This document shows positions 16,060 through 24,510 of a stretch of DNA of 58,148 nt, in pieces (within the stretch, counting starts at the first letter, position 1; every line of letters starts with the position of its first letter). The stretch comes from Thermodesulfobacteriaceae bacterium UBA6232. GTDB lineage: Bacteria; Desulfobacterota; Thermodesulfobacteria; Thermodesulfobacteriales; Thermodesulfobacteriaceae. A program made the position numbers and the translations under genes. The notes under the pieces were generated by a model that was not told where the DNA came from, searched no databases, and saw only the letters and a list, made by a program, of their open reading frames with translations. Location: positions 1-58,148 of the forward strand of contig DJWK01000038.1 in NCBI GenBank assembly GCA_002441555.1, in the 5' to 3' direction.

Positions 16060-17950
16060 CTGCCTTTTCAGTTTTAAGCCCTCTTTTTTTCAGATACACC
16101 TGAATGGCGGATATGGCAGCAGGGGTAACCCCAGGAATTCTTAAGGCCTGACCAATAGAGATAGGGCGAAACTTAGAAAGTTTTTCCCGAATTTCATTAG
16201 AAAGCCCAGGGATAGCATAATAATCTATATCCTCAGGAATGAGCATGGATTCCCATTTTTTGAATTTTTCAACTTCCCTTAGTTGCTTTTCAAGATATCC
16301 GCTATACTTTATCTCTATCTCTACCTCTTCAAGGATGTCCTCTGAAAATTTTGAAAGATCCTCAATTATTTCGCCGAGTTCCTTTAAATTAACTTCTGGC
16401 CTCTTAAGAAGATCAAAAATTCTCACCGGATCCTTTAAGGGTGTTGATCCAATTTTTTCAAGATAGGAATTTATTTTACTTGGAGAAACCTTATTTTCCT
16501 TTACAAACTCTAAAAGTCTTTTAATATTTTCCTTTCTTTCAAGATAAATTTCCCAGCGTTCATCATCAACAAGTCCAAGCTTCCTTCCAAACTCTGTAAG
16601 CCTGAGATCTGCATTGTCCTCTCGGAGAAGAAGCCTATACTCAGCCCTTGAGGTAAACATCCTATAGGGCTCATCTGTTCCTTTGGTAACGAGATCATCA
16701 ATAAGAACTCCGATATAGGCCTGAGATCTATCAAGGATGAAAGGTTCTTCCTCTTTGGCTTTAAGGGCTGCATTAATTCCTGCTATTAAACCCTGGGCAG
16801 CAGCTTCTTCATAACCGGTGGTTCCATTTATCTGACCTGCAAGAAAAAGCCCCTCAATAAGCCTTGTCTCCAAGGTGTGTTTCAATTGATCAGGATAGAC
16901 AAAATCATATTCAATACCATACCCGGGTCTCAAAATTACTGCTCTTTCAAGACCAGGGATGGATCTTACCATTTCTATCTGAACATCAAGGGGAAGGCTA
17001 TTGCTTATTCCATTAGGGTAGACTTCAACGGTGTCAAGTCCTTCTGGTTCAAGAAAAACCTGGTGACGGTCTTTGTCGGCAAATCTAAAAATCTTGTCCT
17101 CAATAGAGGGGCAATATCTTACACCCCTTGCCTTTATTCTTCCGGTAAAAAGAGGGGATCTGTCAAGGGCCTTTCTTATAATTTCATGGGTTCTGGGATT
17201 GGTATAGGTTATAAAACATGGAACTTGAGGAAGGGGTGGTCTTTTTCCGCGGTTTTTAAAGGAAAAAAGCGGAGGGGGATAATCACCCCACTGAATTTCA
17301 CATTTGGAATAATCTATGGTTCGTCCATCAAGGCGTGGGCAAGTCCCGGTCTTAAACCTTCCCATAGCAAAGCCGAGCTCTTTTAAATTATCAGGAAGCC
17401 TGTTAGAAGGAGGATCCCCAAGGCGGCCTGCTGGAAAGGATTCAAGGCCAATGTGAATAATCCCGTGCATAAAAGTGCCGGCAGCAATAACCACAGCCTT
17501 GGCTCCGTATTCCTCGCCCGTTCTTGTTCTAATCCCGATTATTCTTTTATCCTTAACAAGCAATTGAGAAACAGAGGCCTGGCGAATATGTAAATTGGGA
17601 GTTCTTTCAAGAACCCTTTTCATTCTTGCCTGATAGCGAAAGCGATCTGCCTGAGCACGAGTTGCCCTCACAGCAGGCCCTTTTTTAGTATTGAGTTTTC
17701 TAAATTGAATTCCCGTTTCATCTATGGCAAGGGCCATCTCCCCACCAAGGGCATCAATCTCTTTCACAAGATGCCCCTTCCCTATCCCCCCAATGGAGGG
17801 GTTGCAACTCATAGCTCCAATTCTGTCAAGACTTATAGTAAGAATAAGGGTTTTACAACCCATGCGAGCTGCAGCAAGGGCTGCCTCAATTCCAGCATGC
17901 CCTGCCCCAATTACAATGACCTCAAATTCCTCAAGAAAGGACTTACTCAT
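16031..17950 (-). CDS. mnmG: tRNA uridine-34 carboxymethylaminomethyl synthesis enzyme
   Basis: This 639-residue FAD-binding protein is MnmG (GidA). EVIVIGAGHAGIEAALAAARMG (about 9-30) is the dinucleotide-binding fold, CNPSIGGIGKGHLVKEIDALGG (about 49) is the signature motif, and GQINGTTGYEEAAAQG (about 373) is the second PROSITE signature. With MnmE it makes the cmnm5 modification of U34 in several tRNAs. The length matches the family. No ribosome binding site precedes the ATG, and a promoter lies so close that the mRNA is probably leaderless. Its 3' end overlaps the pcnB start region. Confidence 0.97.
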   Translation of the reverse strand: MSKSFLEEFEVIVIGAGHAGIEAALAAARMGCKTLILTISLDRIGAMSCNPSIGGIGKGHLVKEIDALGGEMALAIDETGIQFRKLNTKKGPAVRATRAQADRFRYQARMKRVLERTPNLHIRQASVSQLLVKDKRIIGIRTRTGEEYGAKAVVIAAGTFMHGIIHIGLESFPAGRLGDPPSNRLPDNLKELGFAMGRFKTGTCPRLDGRTIDYSKCEIQWGDYPPPLFSFKNRGKRPPLPQVPCFITYTNPRTHEIIRKALDRSPLFTGRIKARGVRYCPSIEDKIFRFADKDRHQVFLEPEGLDTVEVYPNGISNSLPLDVQIEMVRSIPGLERAVILRPGYGIEYDFVYPDQLKHTLETRLIEGLFLAGQINGTTGYEEAAAQGLIAGINAALKAKEEEPFILDRSQAYIGVLIDDLVTKGTDEPYRMFTSRAEYRLLLREDNADLRLTEFGRKLGLVDDERWEIYLERKENIKRLLEFVKENKVSPSKINSYLEKIGSTPLKDPVRIFDLLKRPEVNLKELGEIIEDLSKFSEDILEEVEIEIKYSGYLEKQLREVEKFKKWESMLIPEDIDYYAIPGLSNEIREKLSKFRPISIGQALRIPGVTPAAISAIQVYLKKRGLKTEKADSQESPQAD

Positions 17951-17960
17951 AGCAATTTAT

Positions 17961-17989
17961 AATATAACTCAAAAATTTATGCTTTTCAA
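17961..17989 (-). promoter_or_regulatory. mnmG promoter placed for a leaderless transcript
   Basis: On the minus strand TTGAAA (17984-17989), a 17-base spacer and TATATT (17961-17966) end only 10 bases before the mnmG ATG at 17950. A start 6-7 bases after the -10 leaves about 3-4 untranslated bases, and no Shine-Dalgarno sequence is present. Confidence 0.5.
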
Positions 17990-17994
17990 AAGCC

Positions 17995-19191
17995 TTAGAG
18001 TTTACAAACAGGACCCTTTTGAAGGGCTACCCTTTCTGGATGACCTTTAAGAATCCCTAAGATCATAAAAATCATTGTAAAAGATATCAAAAATACGATT
18101 ACTGCCTCATTAATAAGAGGATGTCTTATCTCTTGAGGAATGGAAATCCATAAAAGAATGGTTATGAGACCTCTTGGTGCAATAAGTAGTAAAGAAAAAG
18201 AAAGGTTTCTGAAAATGAAAAGTATTATCCCTCTAAAAAGAAAAATCAAACCGCAAATAAAGATGCTAAATAGGATAACTTCCAAGTTTAGCAATAAAGG
18301 GGGATCAACGAAAAAGCCAAAAAGTAGGAAAAAAAGGGATTTGGCCAAAAAGGTAAACTCCTTTACTATAAAATCAAAATTACAAAGCTCTCCTTTAATT
18401 ACTTCAGGATGAAATCTCTGAAAAATTTTTAAATCAAGAATATTTCTTAATGTAAGCCCAAAAATAAAAATAATTATCAATCCAGGCAAATGTAAATATT
18501 TACTTAAAGTATAAAGGAAAATAAGAACAAGCAATATAGGTATAAATTTTACATCATGATAAATAGTTCCTATTATCCAGGCCAAAAAAATAGTAATCAA
18601 AATAGAAATTAAAATTACCAAACCAACCGAAAAAAAAGTGCTTAAAATTGTAAAAATGTTGAATTGGGGAACAAGTAATAAAATATTAAATAAAATTATC
18701 CCCAAAATATCCGAAAGGGAACTTTCATAGATTACAAATTCTTTGTTTTTTTCTTCAAGGAATTTACTTGCTGGAATGGCTACCGCGCTGCTTATTACCG
18801 CAAGAGGAAGGGCATTGATTAATAAAATTTTAAAAGGAAGCTTTTTAGAGGAAAAATATGGCAATAAATAAGCTATTGCAAAGGAAAGCGAAACTATAGA
18901 AATAAGCGCTACAAAAAAACTTTTAAATAATAATACCTTCTTTTCCTTTTTTAATTCAAGTTCAAGGGCGGCTTCAAGGACTATGAGTATTAAAGCTATA
19001 GTCCCAAGGGGGATTAAATAGTTTTTAATTTCAGGAATCTCAAACCCCGTTTTTAAGGCAAGAATTTTTAAAAGAAAACCGAAAAGGAAAAGCCAAATAG
19101 AATAGGGAATTTTAAGTTTAGGTGAAAGTATATCAAAGATATACCCTATTAAAAGTAATAAAGAAAGAGCAAGGAGTATTTCCGTATGCAT
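17995..19191 (-). CDS. Cation:proton antiporter, NhaP/KefB-type membrane domain
   Basis: A 398-residue protein with about twelve hydrophobic segments and no C-terminal regulatory domain. It opens GYIFDILSPKLKIPYSIWLFLFG, like Na+/H+ antiporters of the CPA1/CPA2 type, and carries SLSDILGIILFN (about 157), whose Asp may be the exchange residue. It ends shortly after the GLITILLWISIP helix. It would trade Na+ or K+ for protons at the inner membrane. I take ATG 19191; a TTG two codons earlier is also open. It is divergent from hcp, sharing a 175-bp gap. Confidence 0.8.
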   Translation of the reverse strand: MHTEILLALSLLLLIGYIFDILSPKLKIPYSIWLFLFGFLLKILALKTGFEIPEIKNYLIPLGTIALILIVLEAALELELKKEKKVLLFKSFFVALISIVSLSFAIAYLLPYFSSKKLPFKILLINALPLAVISSAVAIPASKFLEEKNKEFVIYESSLSDILGIILFNILLLVPQFNIFTILSTFFSVGLVILISILITIFLAWIIGTIYHDVKFIPILLVLIFLYTLSKYLHLPGLIIIFIFGLTLRNILDLKIFQRFHPEVIKGELCNFDFIVKEFTFLAKSLFFLLFGFFVDPPLLLNLEVILFSIFICGLIFLFRGIILFIFRNLSFSLLLIAPRGLITILLWISIPQEIRHPLINEAVIVFLISFTMIFMILGILKGHPERVALQKGPVCKL

Positions 19192-19284
19192 GCCCAAAAT
19201 TTTAGTAATTTTTCATCTTTTTTCAAGATTATTAAAAAATTCCCTAGTGAAATTATACTTAGACAACTTAATTTAACTTTTGGA

Positions 19285-19300
19285 TTTGATTTAAATCAAA
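19285..19300. promoter_or_regulatory. FNR/HcpR-type palindrome upstream of hcp
   Basis: The site TTTGATTTAAATCAAA is fully self-complementary over 16 bases and differs from the site at 6634-6649 at only one central base. Its centre is 74 bp before the hcp ATG. hcp genes in anaerobes are commonly controlled by CRP/FNR-family regulators such as HcpR, so hcp is the likely target. Any effect on the divergent antiporter is open. Confidence 0.7.
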
Positions 19301-19366
19301 GAAATATTATAAATGAGCTTTAAATTCTAAAAATAGAAAACAAAAATAAAAAAGGAGGTAGGAGCT

Positions 19367-20989
19367 ATGTTTTGTAATCAGTGTGAACAAACTGCTAAAG
19401 GCTTTGCCTGCACTGTAAGAGGGGTTTGCGGAAAAACCCATGAAACCGATGTGCTTCAGGATCTTTTGATTTACACCTGTGCTGGGCTTGCAGAGGTTGC
19501 CTTAGAGGCAGAAAAGAAAGGTGTGAAAAAGAAAGAAGTAGATTTCTTCCTTATGGAGGCTATGTTTTCAACTTTAACTAATGTTGATTTTGATCCGGAA
19601 AGAATCAGGAACTACATTGAGAAGGCCGTAGAATTAAGAGAAGCTCTCAAACACGAAGCTAAAGTAGATGTTGATACTCCCTGGGCTCACTTTAAGCCCG
19701 CTAAATCCATGGAGGAACTTATTAAACAGGCAGAAGAAAGGGAGATTGAGCCAACTGTTTTTAAAGAAGAGGGAGAGGATATTGCAAGCTTAAAGCTTAC
19801 CATTCTTTATGCCCTTAAAGGAATTGCAGCCTATGCCTATCATGCTGAAAAACTTGGGGTAAGAAATGAAGAGGTTTATAAAGGATTTAAGGAACTCTTG
19901 GTAAATATTTTCAATGATAAGACCTCTGATCTTAGAACCTGGGTTGAAAGGGCCTTAGAAACCGGAAGATTAAATCTTCTAACCATGGAAGCCCTTGATA
20001 AGGCCAATACCTCTGCCTTTGGAAATCCAGTCCCAACCAGGGTTCCCCTTGGTGTCAAGGCTGGAAAGGCCATCCTTGTCTCAGGACATGATTTAAAGGA
20101 TCTCTATGAACTTCTCAAACAGACTGAAGGAAAGGGAATTTACATTTACACTCATGGTGAGATGCTTCCAGCTCATGGTTATCCTGAACTCAAAAAATTC
20201 CCCCATCTTTATGGCCATTATGGAACAGCCTGGCAGAATCAGCAAAAAGAATTTGAGGCCTTCCCAGGTCCTATTGTTATGACTACAAACTGCCTTATGC
20301 CTCCTAAGGACTCATACAAAGATAGGGTCTTCACCCTTGGTCCTGTGGGGTATCCCGGAATTAAACACATCCCCAACGAAGACTTTTCACCCGTTATTGA
20401 GATGGCCCTTTCTATGGAGGGATTCAAGGAAGATATTCCAGGAAAGGAAGTGATCACTGGCTTTGCAAGAAATGCCGTTTTGTCTGTGGCAGATAAGGTG
20501 GTTGAGCTTGTTAAAGCCGGAAAGATAAGGCATTTCTTCCTGGTTGGTGGATGTGACGGAGCCAAACCCGTAAGAAATTATTACACCGAATTTGTGGAAA
20601 AGGTCCCCCAGGATTGTGTGGTTTTAACCCTTGCTTGTGGAAAATTCAGATTCTTTGATAAAGACCTTGGAACCATTGAGGGAATTCCTAGACTTCTTGA
20701 TGTAGGCCAATGCAATGATGCCTACTCTGCCATCCAGATTGCCCTTGCCCTCTCCAAGGTCTTCAATGTGGATGTTAATGAGCTTCCCCTTTCTTTAATA
20801 CTCTCCTGGTATGAGCAAAAGGCTGTTGCCATCTTTTTAACCCTTCTCTATCTCGGTATTAGAAATATGAGGCTTGGGCCAAGCATGCCAGCCTTCTTGA
20901 GTAAAAATGTGGCAAACTTTATTGTGGAAAATTACAACTTAAAACCTATCTCCACTCCTGATGAAGATCTAAAAGCCATTCTGGGATAA
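19367..20989 (+). CDS. hcp: Hybrid cluster protein (hydroxylamine reductase)
   Basis: This 540-residue protein has the N-terminal cysteine pattern C3-x2-C6-x8-C15-x5-C21 of class I Hcp for the [4Fe-4S] cluster. Downstream residues for the hybrid [4Fe-2O-2S] cluster include THGEMLPAHGYPEL, MTTNCLMPPKDSYKDR, GCDGAKPVRNYYTEF, LACGKFRFFDKDLG and DVGQCNDAYSA. Hcp reduces hydroxylamine in vitro and nitric oxide in vivo, protecting anaerobes from nitrosative stress. The ribosome binding site is AAAGGAGG. The gene is monocistronic, with an FNR-type palindrome upstream and a hairpin terminator downstream. No Hcr reductase is next to it; electrons could come from a ferredoxin. Confidence 0.97.
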   Translation: MFCNQCEQTAKGFACTVRGVCGKTHETDVLQDLLIYTCAGLAEVALEAEKKGVKKKEVDFFLMEAMFSTLTNVDFDPERIRNYIEKAVELREALKHEAKVDVDTPWAHFKPAKSMEELIKQAEEREIEPTVFKEEGEDIASLKLTILYALKGIAAYAYHAEKLGVRNEEVYKGFKELLVNIFNDKTSDLRTWVERALETGRLNLLTMEALDKANTSAFGNPVPTRVPLGVKAGKAILVSGHDLKDLYELLKQTEGKGIYIYTHGEMLPAHGYPELKKFPHLYGHYGTAWQNQQKEFEAFPGPIVMTTNCLMPPKDSYKDRVFTLGPVGYPGIKHIPNEDFSPVIEMALSMEGFKEDIPGKEVITGFARNAVLSVADKVVELVKAGKIRHFFLVGGCDGAKPVRNYYTEFVEKVPQDCVVLTLACGKFRFFDKDLGTIEGIPRLLDVGQCNDAYSAIQIALALSKVFNVDVNELPLSLILSWYEQKAVAIFLTLLYLGIRNMRLGPSMPAFLSKNVANFIVENYNLKPISTPDEDLKAILG

Positions 20990-20997
20990 TTCCTTTT

Positions 20998-21026
20998 AAG
21001 GGGGCGAAAGGCCCCCTTTTTATTCT
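20998..21026 (+). terminator. Intrinsic terminator after hcp
   Basis: AAGGGGGC, a 5-base GAAAG loop, GCCCCCTT, then TTTTATT. The 8-bp GC-rich stem and T run start 9 bases after the hcp stop. This is the only clear intrinsic terminator I see at a convergent junction in the window. Confidence 0.9.
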
Positions 21027-22813
21027 TAAAATTCTCCTTCAAGTCTTAAACCAAACCATTGAGGAATACCTAAAACTCCCTTTTCTGCTTCAGGATATCT
21101 AATTTCATAGTGGCTTTCATCCAAAAGATTCTTTCCCCAGAAAGAAAGTCTAAAATTTTTAGACAACTCTTTTTTTATTTCCAAATTTAAAAGATAAACC
21201 CCTTCTTGACCATATCTTTTTTGATAATTCATAAGACAAAGAAGTTCGGTTTTATATGGCAATTTAACCTCAATACCCGTGATAAAATTATGTCTTAAAT
21301 AATTTCCGTGATATCTGGCAAAGTCTATATCTTCTCCAAAATGATTAAGATAGGTATAACTTAGAAGAAAATTAATTTCTTTATAAACTTGCCTATGCTC
21401 AAGGGTAAAACCTATAGTCTTAAGATTTAGATTTTCCGCAACTGTTGTGCTTCCATTGTAAATCCAGTCAATAAGGTTCCAGCCTTTACGATAAAATAGA
21501 GTGATAGAAAAGATTTTCTCCTTATTTAACCAATCCAAGCCTGTCTCAAAGTTTAAGGCCTTTTCGGAAGATAGAGTTGGATTTCCCTTTATTCCGAAAC
21601 TATCATAATAGAGTTCTGTTGCGCTGGGAAGCCTGTAAGAATGATTTAGAGAAATTCTATATTTTATCTTTGGAGAAAAAAGATAACTTAGCCCCGCTCC
21701 AAGGGATAAAAAGTCTTTTTCATGGGGATGAAGATCATATCTAAGCTGAAAGGAGGGATAAACTCTATCTTTAATAACGGGTTTAACAAAGGCAAAAAGG
21801 GAATACTCCCTTCTTAAAAGTTCTTTTTTTAGCCTTCCGCTCCTTAATACTCCATCCCAGTTTTCATAGCTTCCCTCAAAGCCAAATCCGAAAAGGGTTT
21901 TCCCTTTTTCAAAGGAAAAGGGAAGTTTTATTCTATAAAGAGAAGTTTCATGTTTATTTTGATAAAAGTTAGGATTTCTTCTATCAAGAATATAAAAATC
22001 ATAATTTTTGCGATAAAGAAAGGCAGGTTCAAAAAGGATCTCTCCTATGGGAATAAGCCTTTTAGCCAAAAATAGATGTGTTCTTGTCTCTTCCCACTCA
22101 CCATCATATCTGGGAGTATAAAAATTTCTTGCCCCAAAATCCTTTTCTATAAAACCGTAAAATAGAGTGGTAAGTGAATCCTTGGTATATAAATTAAAAT
22201 TTCTTATATCAAAATCTCTATTCCAGATAAATCCAGGGCCCTTTTTCTGAGAAAAATGAAAATTGAAAAATTTCTCTTTTAAAAAGGGAAGGCCGGCTTG
22301 AAAATCCCATTCTTTAAGGTCATAACTTCCATACCCAACTTTAAAATTGAGTTCCCTCTTTGAAGGCTTAAGAAGAAAATTTAGCCCTCCTCCAAAACCA
22401 CCTGCCCCATAAAGTGGACTTGCCCCACCGCTTAAAATTTCAACTGAAGAAAGATTCTCTGTTGAAAAGGGCAAATTCATAAGGTGATGAGAGGTCTGCA
22501 AATCGGTAATTTTAATACCTTCAAAGAGAACAAAGTTTTGTTCAAAGGTTGTGCCTCTGAAAGAAAGGTCCTCCTGAACATCAAAGCCACCCCTTTCTCT
22601 TAGATCAAGCGGCGAAAAAAGAGTTATGCCAAAATTTTTAAGTTCCTCTTCTTTTATAATTTTTACTTCCTGTGGAGCTCTTTGAAATTCTTCAGAAACA
22701 GAAGGAGCTGTGATTTTTATTTCCTCAAGTTGTAAAAATTTTTCTTCAGCATACCCTGGAGAAATCAAAAAAATAATTGAACCAAAGAGCCCGAGATATT
22801 TAGCTTTTTTCAT
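21026..22813 (-). CDS. TonB-dependent outer-membrane receptor
   Basis: The 595-residue protein starts at ATG 22813; a GTG two codons upstream lies within the ribosome binding site GGAGGTG. It has a signal peptide (MKKAKYLGLFGSIIFLISPGYA), a plug domain (about 40-150, with RGTTFEQNFVLFEGI and ILSGGASPLYGAGGFGGGL) and a 22-strand-type barrel rich in aromatic residues. It ends in Phe, as outer-membrane proteins do. The size equals BtuB-like receptors. It would import a metal complex, siderophore or cobalamin with energy from TonB. The palindromic operator at its promoter suggests metal control; no riboswitch was seen. Confidence 0.93.
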   Translation of the reverse strand: MKKAKYLGLFGSIIFLISPGYAEEKFLQLEEIKITAPSVSEEFQRAPQEVKIIKEEELKNFGITLFSPLDLRERGGFDVQEDLSFRGTTFEQNFVLFEGIKITDLQTSHHLMNLPFSTENLSSVEILSGGASPLYGAGGFGGGLNFLLKPSKRELNFKVGYGSYDLKEWDFQAGLPFLKEKFFNFHFSQKKGPGFIWNRDFDIRNFNLYTKDSLTTLFYGFIEKDFGARNFYTPRYDGEWEETRTHLFLAKRLIPIGEILFEPAFLYRKNYDFYILDRRNPNFYQNKHETSLYRIKLPFSFEKGKTLFGFGFEGSYENWDGVLRSGRLKKELLRREYSLFAFVKPVIKDRVYPSFQLRYDLHPHEKDFLSLGAGLSYLFSPKIKYRISLNHSYRLPSATELYYDSFGIKGNPTLSSEKALNFETGLDWLNKEKIFSITLFYRKGWNLIDWIYNGSTTVAENLNLKTIGFTLEHRQVYKEINFLLSYTYLNHFGEDIDFARYHGNYLRHNFITGIEVKLPYKTELLCLMNYQKRYGQEGVYLLNLEIKKELSKNFRLSFWGKNLLDESHYEIRYPEAEKGVLGIPQWFGLRLEGEF

Positions 22814-22832
22814 ACCCACCTCCTTTCTTTAA

Positions 22833-22860
22833 GTTAACCAAATCTAAAATTTTGGTTAAC
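22833..22860. promoter_or_regulatory. Palindromic operator at the TonB receptor promoter
   Basis: GTTAACCAAA (22833-22842) and TTTGGTTAAC (22851-22860) are a perfect 10-bp inverted repeat with an 8-base spacer. It overlaps the -10 by two bases and covers the expected transcription start, the usual place for a repressor. As RNA it could also fold into a hairpin before the ribosome binding site. Confidence 0.65.
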
Positions 22861-22887
22861 GATAATATTAAAACCCTGTTATGTCAA
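22859..22887 (-). promoter_or_regulatory. Promoter of the TonB receptor gene
   Basis: On the minus strand, TTGACA (22882-22887), a 17-base spacer and TATCGT (22859-22864). The -35 is perfect and the -10 is moderate. Confidence 0.6.
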
Positions 22888-23134
22888 GAGAGTAAAAGAG
22901 ATTTTTTGAAAAATAGAGAATAATATTTTATAGTAGTAGCAAACTTTAGTTAACACAATATTAAAAATTTCTTCAAACTAAAGCTTGCAGCTATCAAAAG
23001 TGCTTTATGGAATTTTTCAAAAAGCTTCAGATTGATAAATGCTTATTTAAAAAAAGTTTTAAAAGAAAATTAAGTATTGCAATTTTTATTTTTTGACTTA
23101 ATTTTCATTAAAAAATTCAAAAAGGAGGTGCTTT
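22888..23134. other. Non-coding gap upstream of the RCKP gene
   Basis: With the operator region, 321 bases separate the TonB receptor from the RCKP gene. I see AT-rich DNA, another GTTAAC at 22949-22954, and an inverted pair CTTTAGTT (22944-22951) / AACTAAAG (22976-22983). A TTGACT at 23093-23098 might be a -35, but no -10 at proper spacing is clear. No RNA gene or ORF is recognised. Confidence 0.4.
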
Positions 23135-23308
23135 ATGGCACTTTGGAAGTGTTCTAAATGTGGTGCAACAAAAGATGCAAGATGTAAACCCAGAAAATGC
23201 CCTGAATGTGGGGAGGCAGGAACTATGGTAAAAGAGGAAGCGCAAGCTGAAACTTCTCAAAAGAAAGGGTGTGGGAGTAAAAGAAGTTGCAAAAAGAAGG
23301 CCTCTTAG
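23135..23308 (+). CDS. RCKP-type rubredoxin-like small protein
   Basis: The 57-residue protein opens MALWKCSKCGATKDARCKPR and continues KCPECGEAG. The CxxC pairs C6/C9 and C22/C25, plus the RCKP motif at 16-19, match the RCKP-type rubredoxin-like family of anaerobes. Such proteins probably bind a single iron or zinc; the role is unknown. The tail is unusual, with two more cysteines in KKGCGSKRSCKKK. AAAGGAGGTG ahead of the ATG is an excellent ribosome binding site, which argues that it is translated. Its stop overlaps the convergent pilC stop by 4 bases. Confidence 0.85.
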   Translation: MALWKCSKCGATKDARCKPRKCPECGEAGTMVKEEAQAETSQKKGCGSKRSCKKKAS

Positions 23309-24510
23309 CCTCCTCCAACCACTCCGCCGAGCTGAAAGATTGGAAGATAAAGCGCAACCAAGATTCCTCCAATAATTACACCAAGAATAATTAATAAAAT
23401 GGGTTCAATGAGGGTGGATAGGGTCTGAACAGTCCTATCCACCTCTTCTTCATAAAAATCCGCTACTTTGGTTAGCATCTCTTCAAGATTACCGGACATT
23501 TCTCCGATTCTAACCATTTCAACAACCATGTAAGGAAAAACCCCTGTAAAAAACATGGGATCAGCAATGGTGTGCCCTGCTGAAACATTAACTTTTATAT
23601 CTTCCATAGCCTTTTCAATAACCTTATTACCGGAAGTCTCACCAGCAATACTTAAAGCCTGAAGCAAAGGAATACCAGCAGCTATGAGGTTAGCTAAGGT
23701 TCTTGCTACTCGAGATAGGGCAGCTTTATGAAAAAGTTGACCAAGTAATGGTAGTTTTAAAAGAATTTTATCAGTATTATATTTTCCCTGTTCACTCCTT
23801 CGGTAATATTTAATAAAAACAGCCAAAGCAATTAAAGATAAAACAAAGATTCCAAAAATACTTTTGAAATTGTAACTTATGTTAATAAGAATTTGAGTTG
23901 GTAAGGGAAGAGTTTGTCCTGCCTCTCTGAAAAGTTCTGCAAATTTGGGTATTACATAAAGCATAATAATGGAAACAACCACAATGGTAACGAATACTAT
24001 AACTGAGGGGTAAATCATAGCGTGTTTTATTTTGGATTTAAGGGCAATAATCTTTTCAAGATAAGCAGCAAGTCTCTTTAACACCACATCAAGATTTCCG
24101 GAAGACTCCCCAGATCGCACCATTTGCAAATAAAGAGTGCTGAAAATTTTTGGATAATTTGCCATGGCTTCACTGAGAGAGTTTCCACCCTCAACCTTTC
24201 TCTTTATATCAGAAAGGACCTCTTTAAAAAAGGGATTTTTCTGTTGAAGCGCGAGGGTTTCTAATCCTCTAACTATAGGAAGACCGGCCTCAAGAACAGT
24301 AGCAAATTGACGAGTAAAAAGGGCAAGTTCTTTATCTTTTACCCTTTTTAATTGTAATTTAAAGGTACTTTCTTTTTTTTGCTGAATTTTTATGGGGATA
24401 ATATTAAGTCTGCGAAGATAAACTTCTACTACCTGAGGATTAGGGGCCTCAAGAACTCCGCTTCTTACTTCCCCGGAAACGGACTTTCCCTTCCACTCAA
24501 AAAAGGGCAT
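23305..24510 (-). CDS. pilC: Type IV pilus/type II secretion inner-membrane platform protein
   Basis: A 401-residue PilC/GspF protein. It opens FFEWKGKSVSGEVRSG and has two tandem T2SSF domains (about 65-190 and 268-390). LFTRQFATVLEAGLPIVRGLETL and LSRVARTLANLIAAGIPLLQAL are the paired repeats, each followed by SGE/IGEMSGNLEEML and membrane helices. It forms the inner-membrane platform for pilin extrusion. No other pilus gene is in the window. Its ATG overlaps the guaB stop by one base (TAATG), so it rides on the guaB operon. Confidence 0.93.
   Translation of the reverse strand: MPFFEWKGKSVSGEVRSGVLEAPNPQVVEVYLRRLNIIPIKIQQKKESTFKLQLKRVKDKELALFTRQFATVLEAGLPIVRGLETLALQQKNPFFKEVLSDIKRKVEGGNSLSEAMANYPKIFSTLYLQMVRSGESSGNLDVVLKRLAAYLEKIIALKSKIKHAMIYPSVIVFVTIVVVSIIMLYVIPKFAELFREAGQTLPLPTQILINISYNFKSIFGIFVLSLIALAVFIKYYRRSEQGKYNTDKILLKLPLLGQLFHKAALSRVARTLANLIAAGIPLLQALSIAGETSGNKVIEKAMEDIKVNVSAGHTIADPMFFTGVFPYMVVEMVRIGEMSGNLEEMLTKVADFYEEEVDRTVQTLSTLIEPILLIILGVIIGGILVALYLPIFQLGGVVGGG

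Noticed and set aside
16877..17386. 169-codon open frame antisense to mnmG
   Set aside because: It lies wholly opposite conserved mnmG sequence and has no family likeness or ribosome binding site; long antisense frames are common in such genes.
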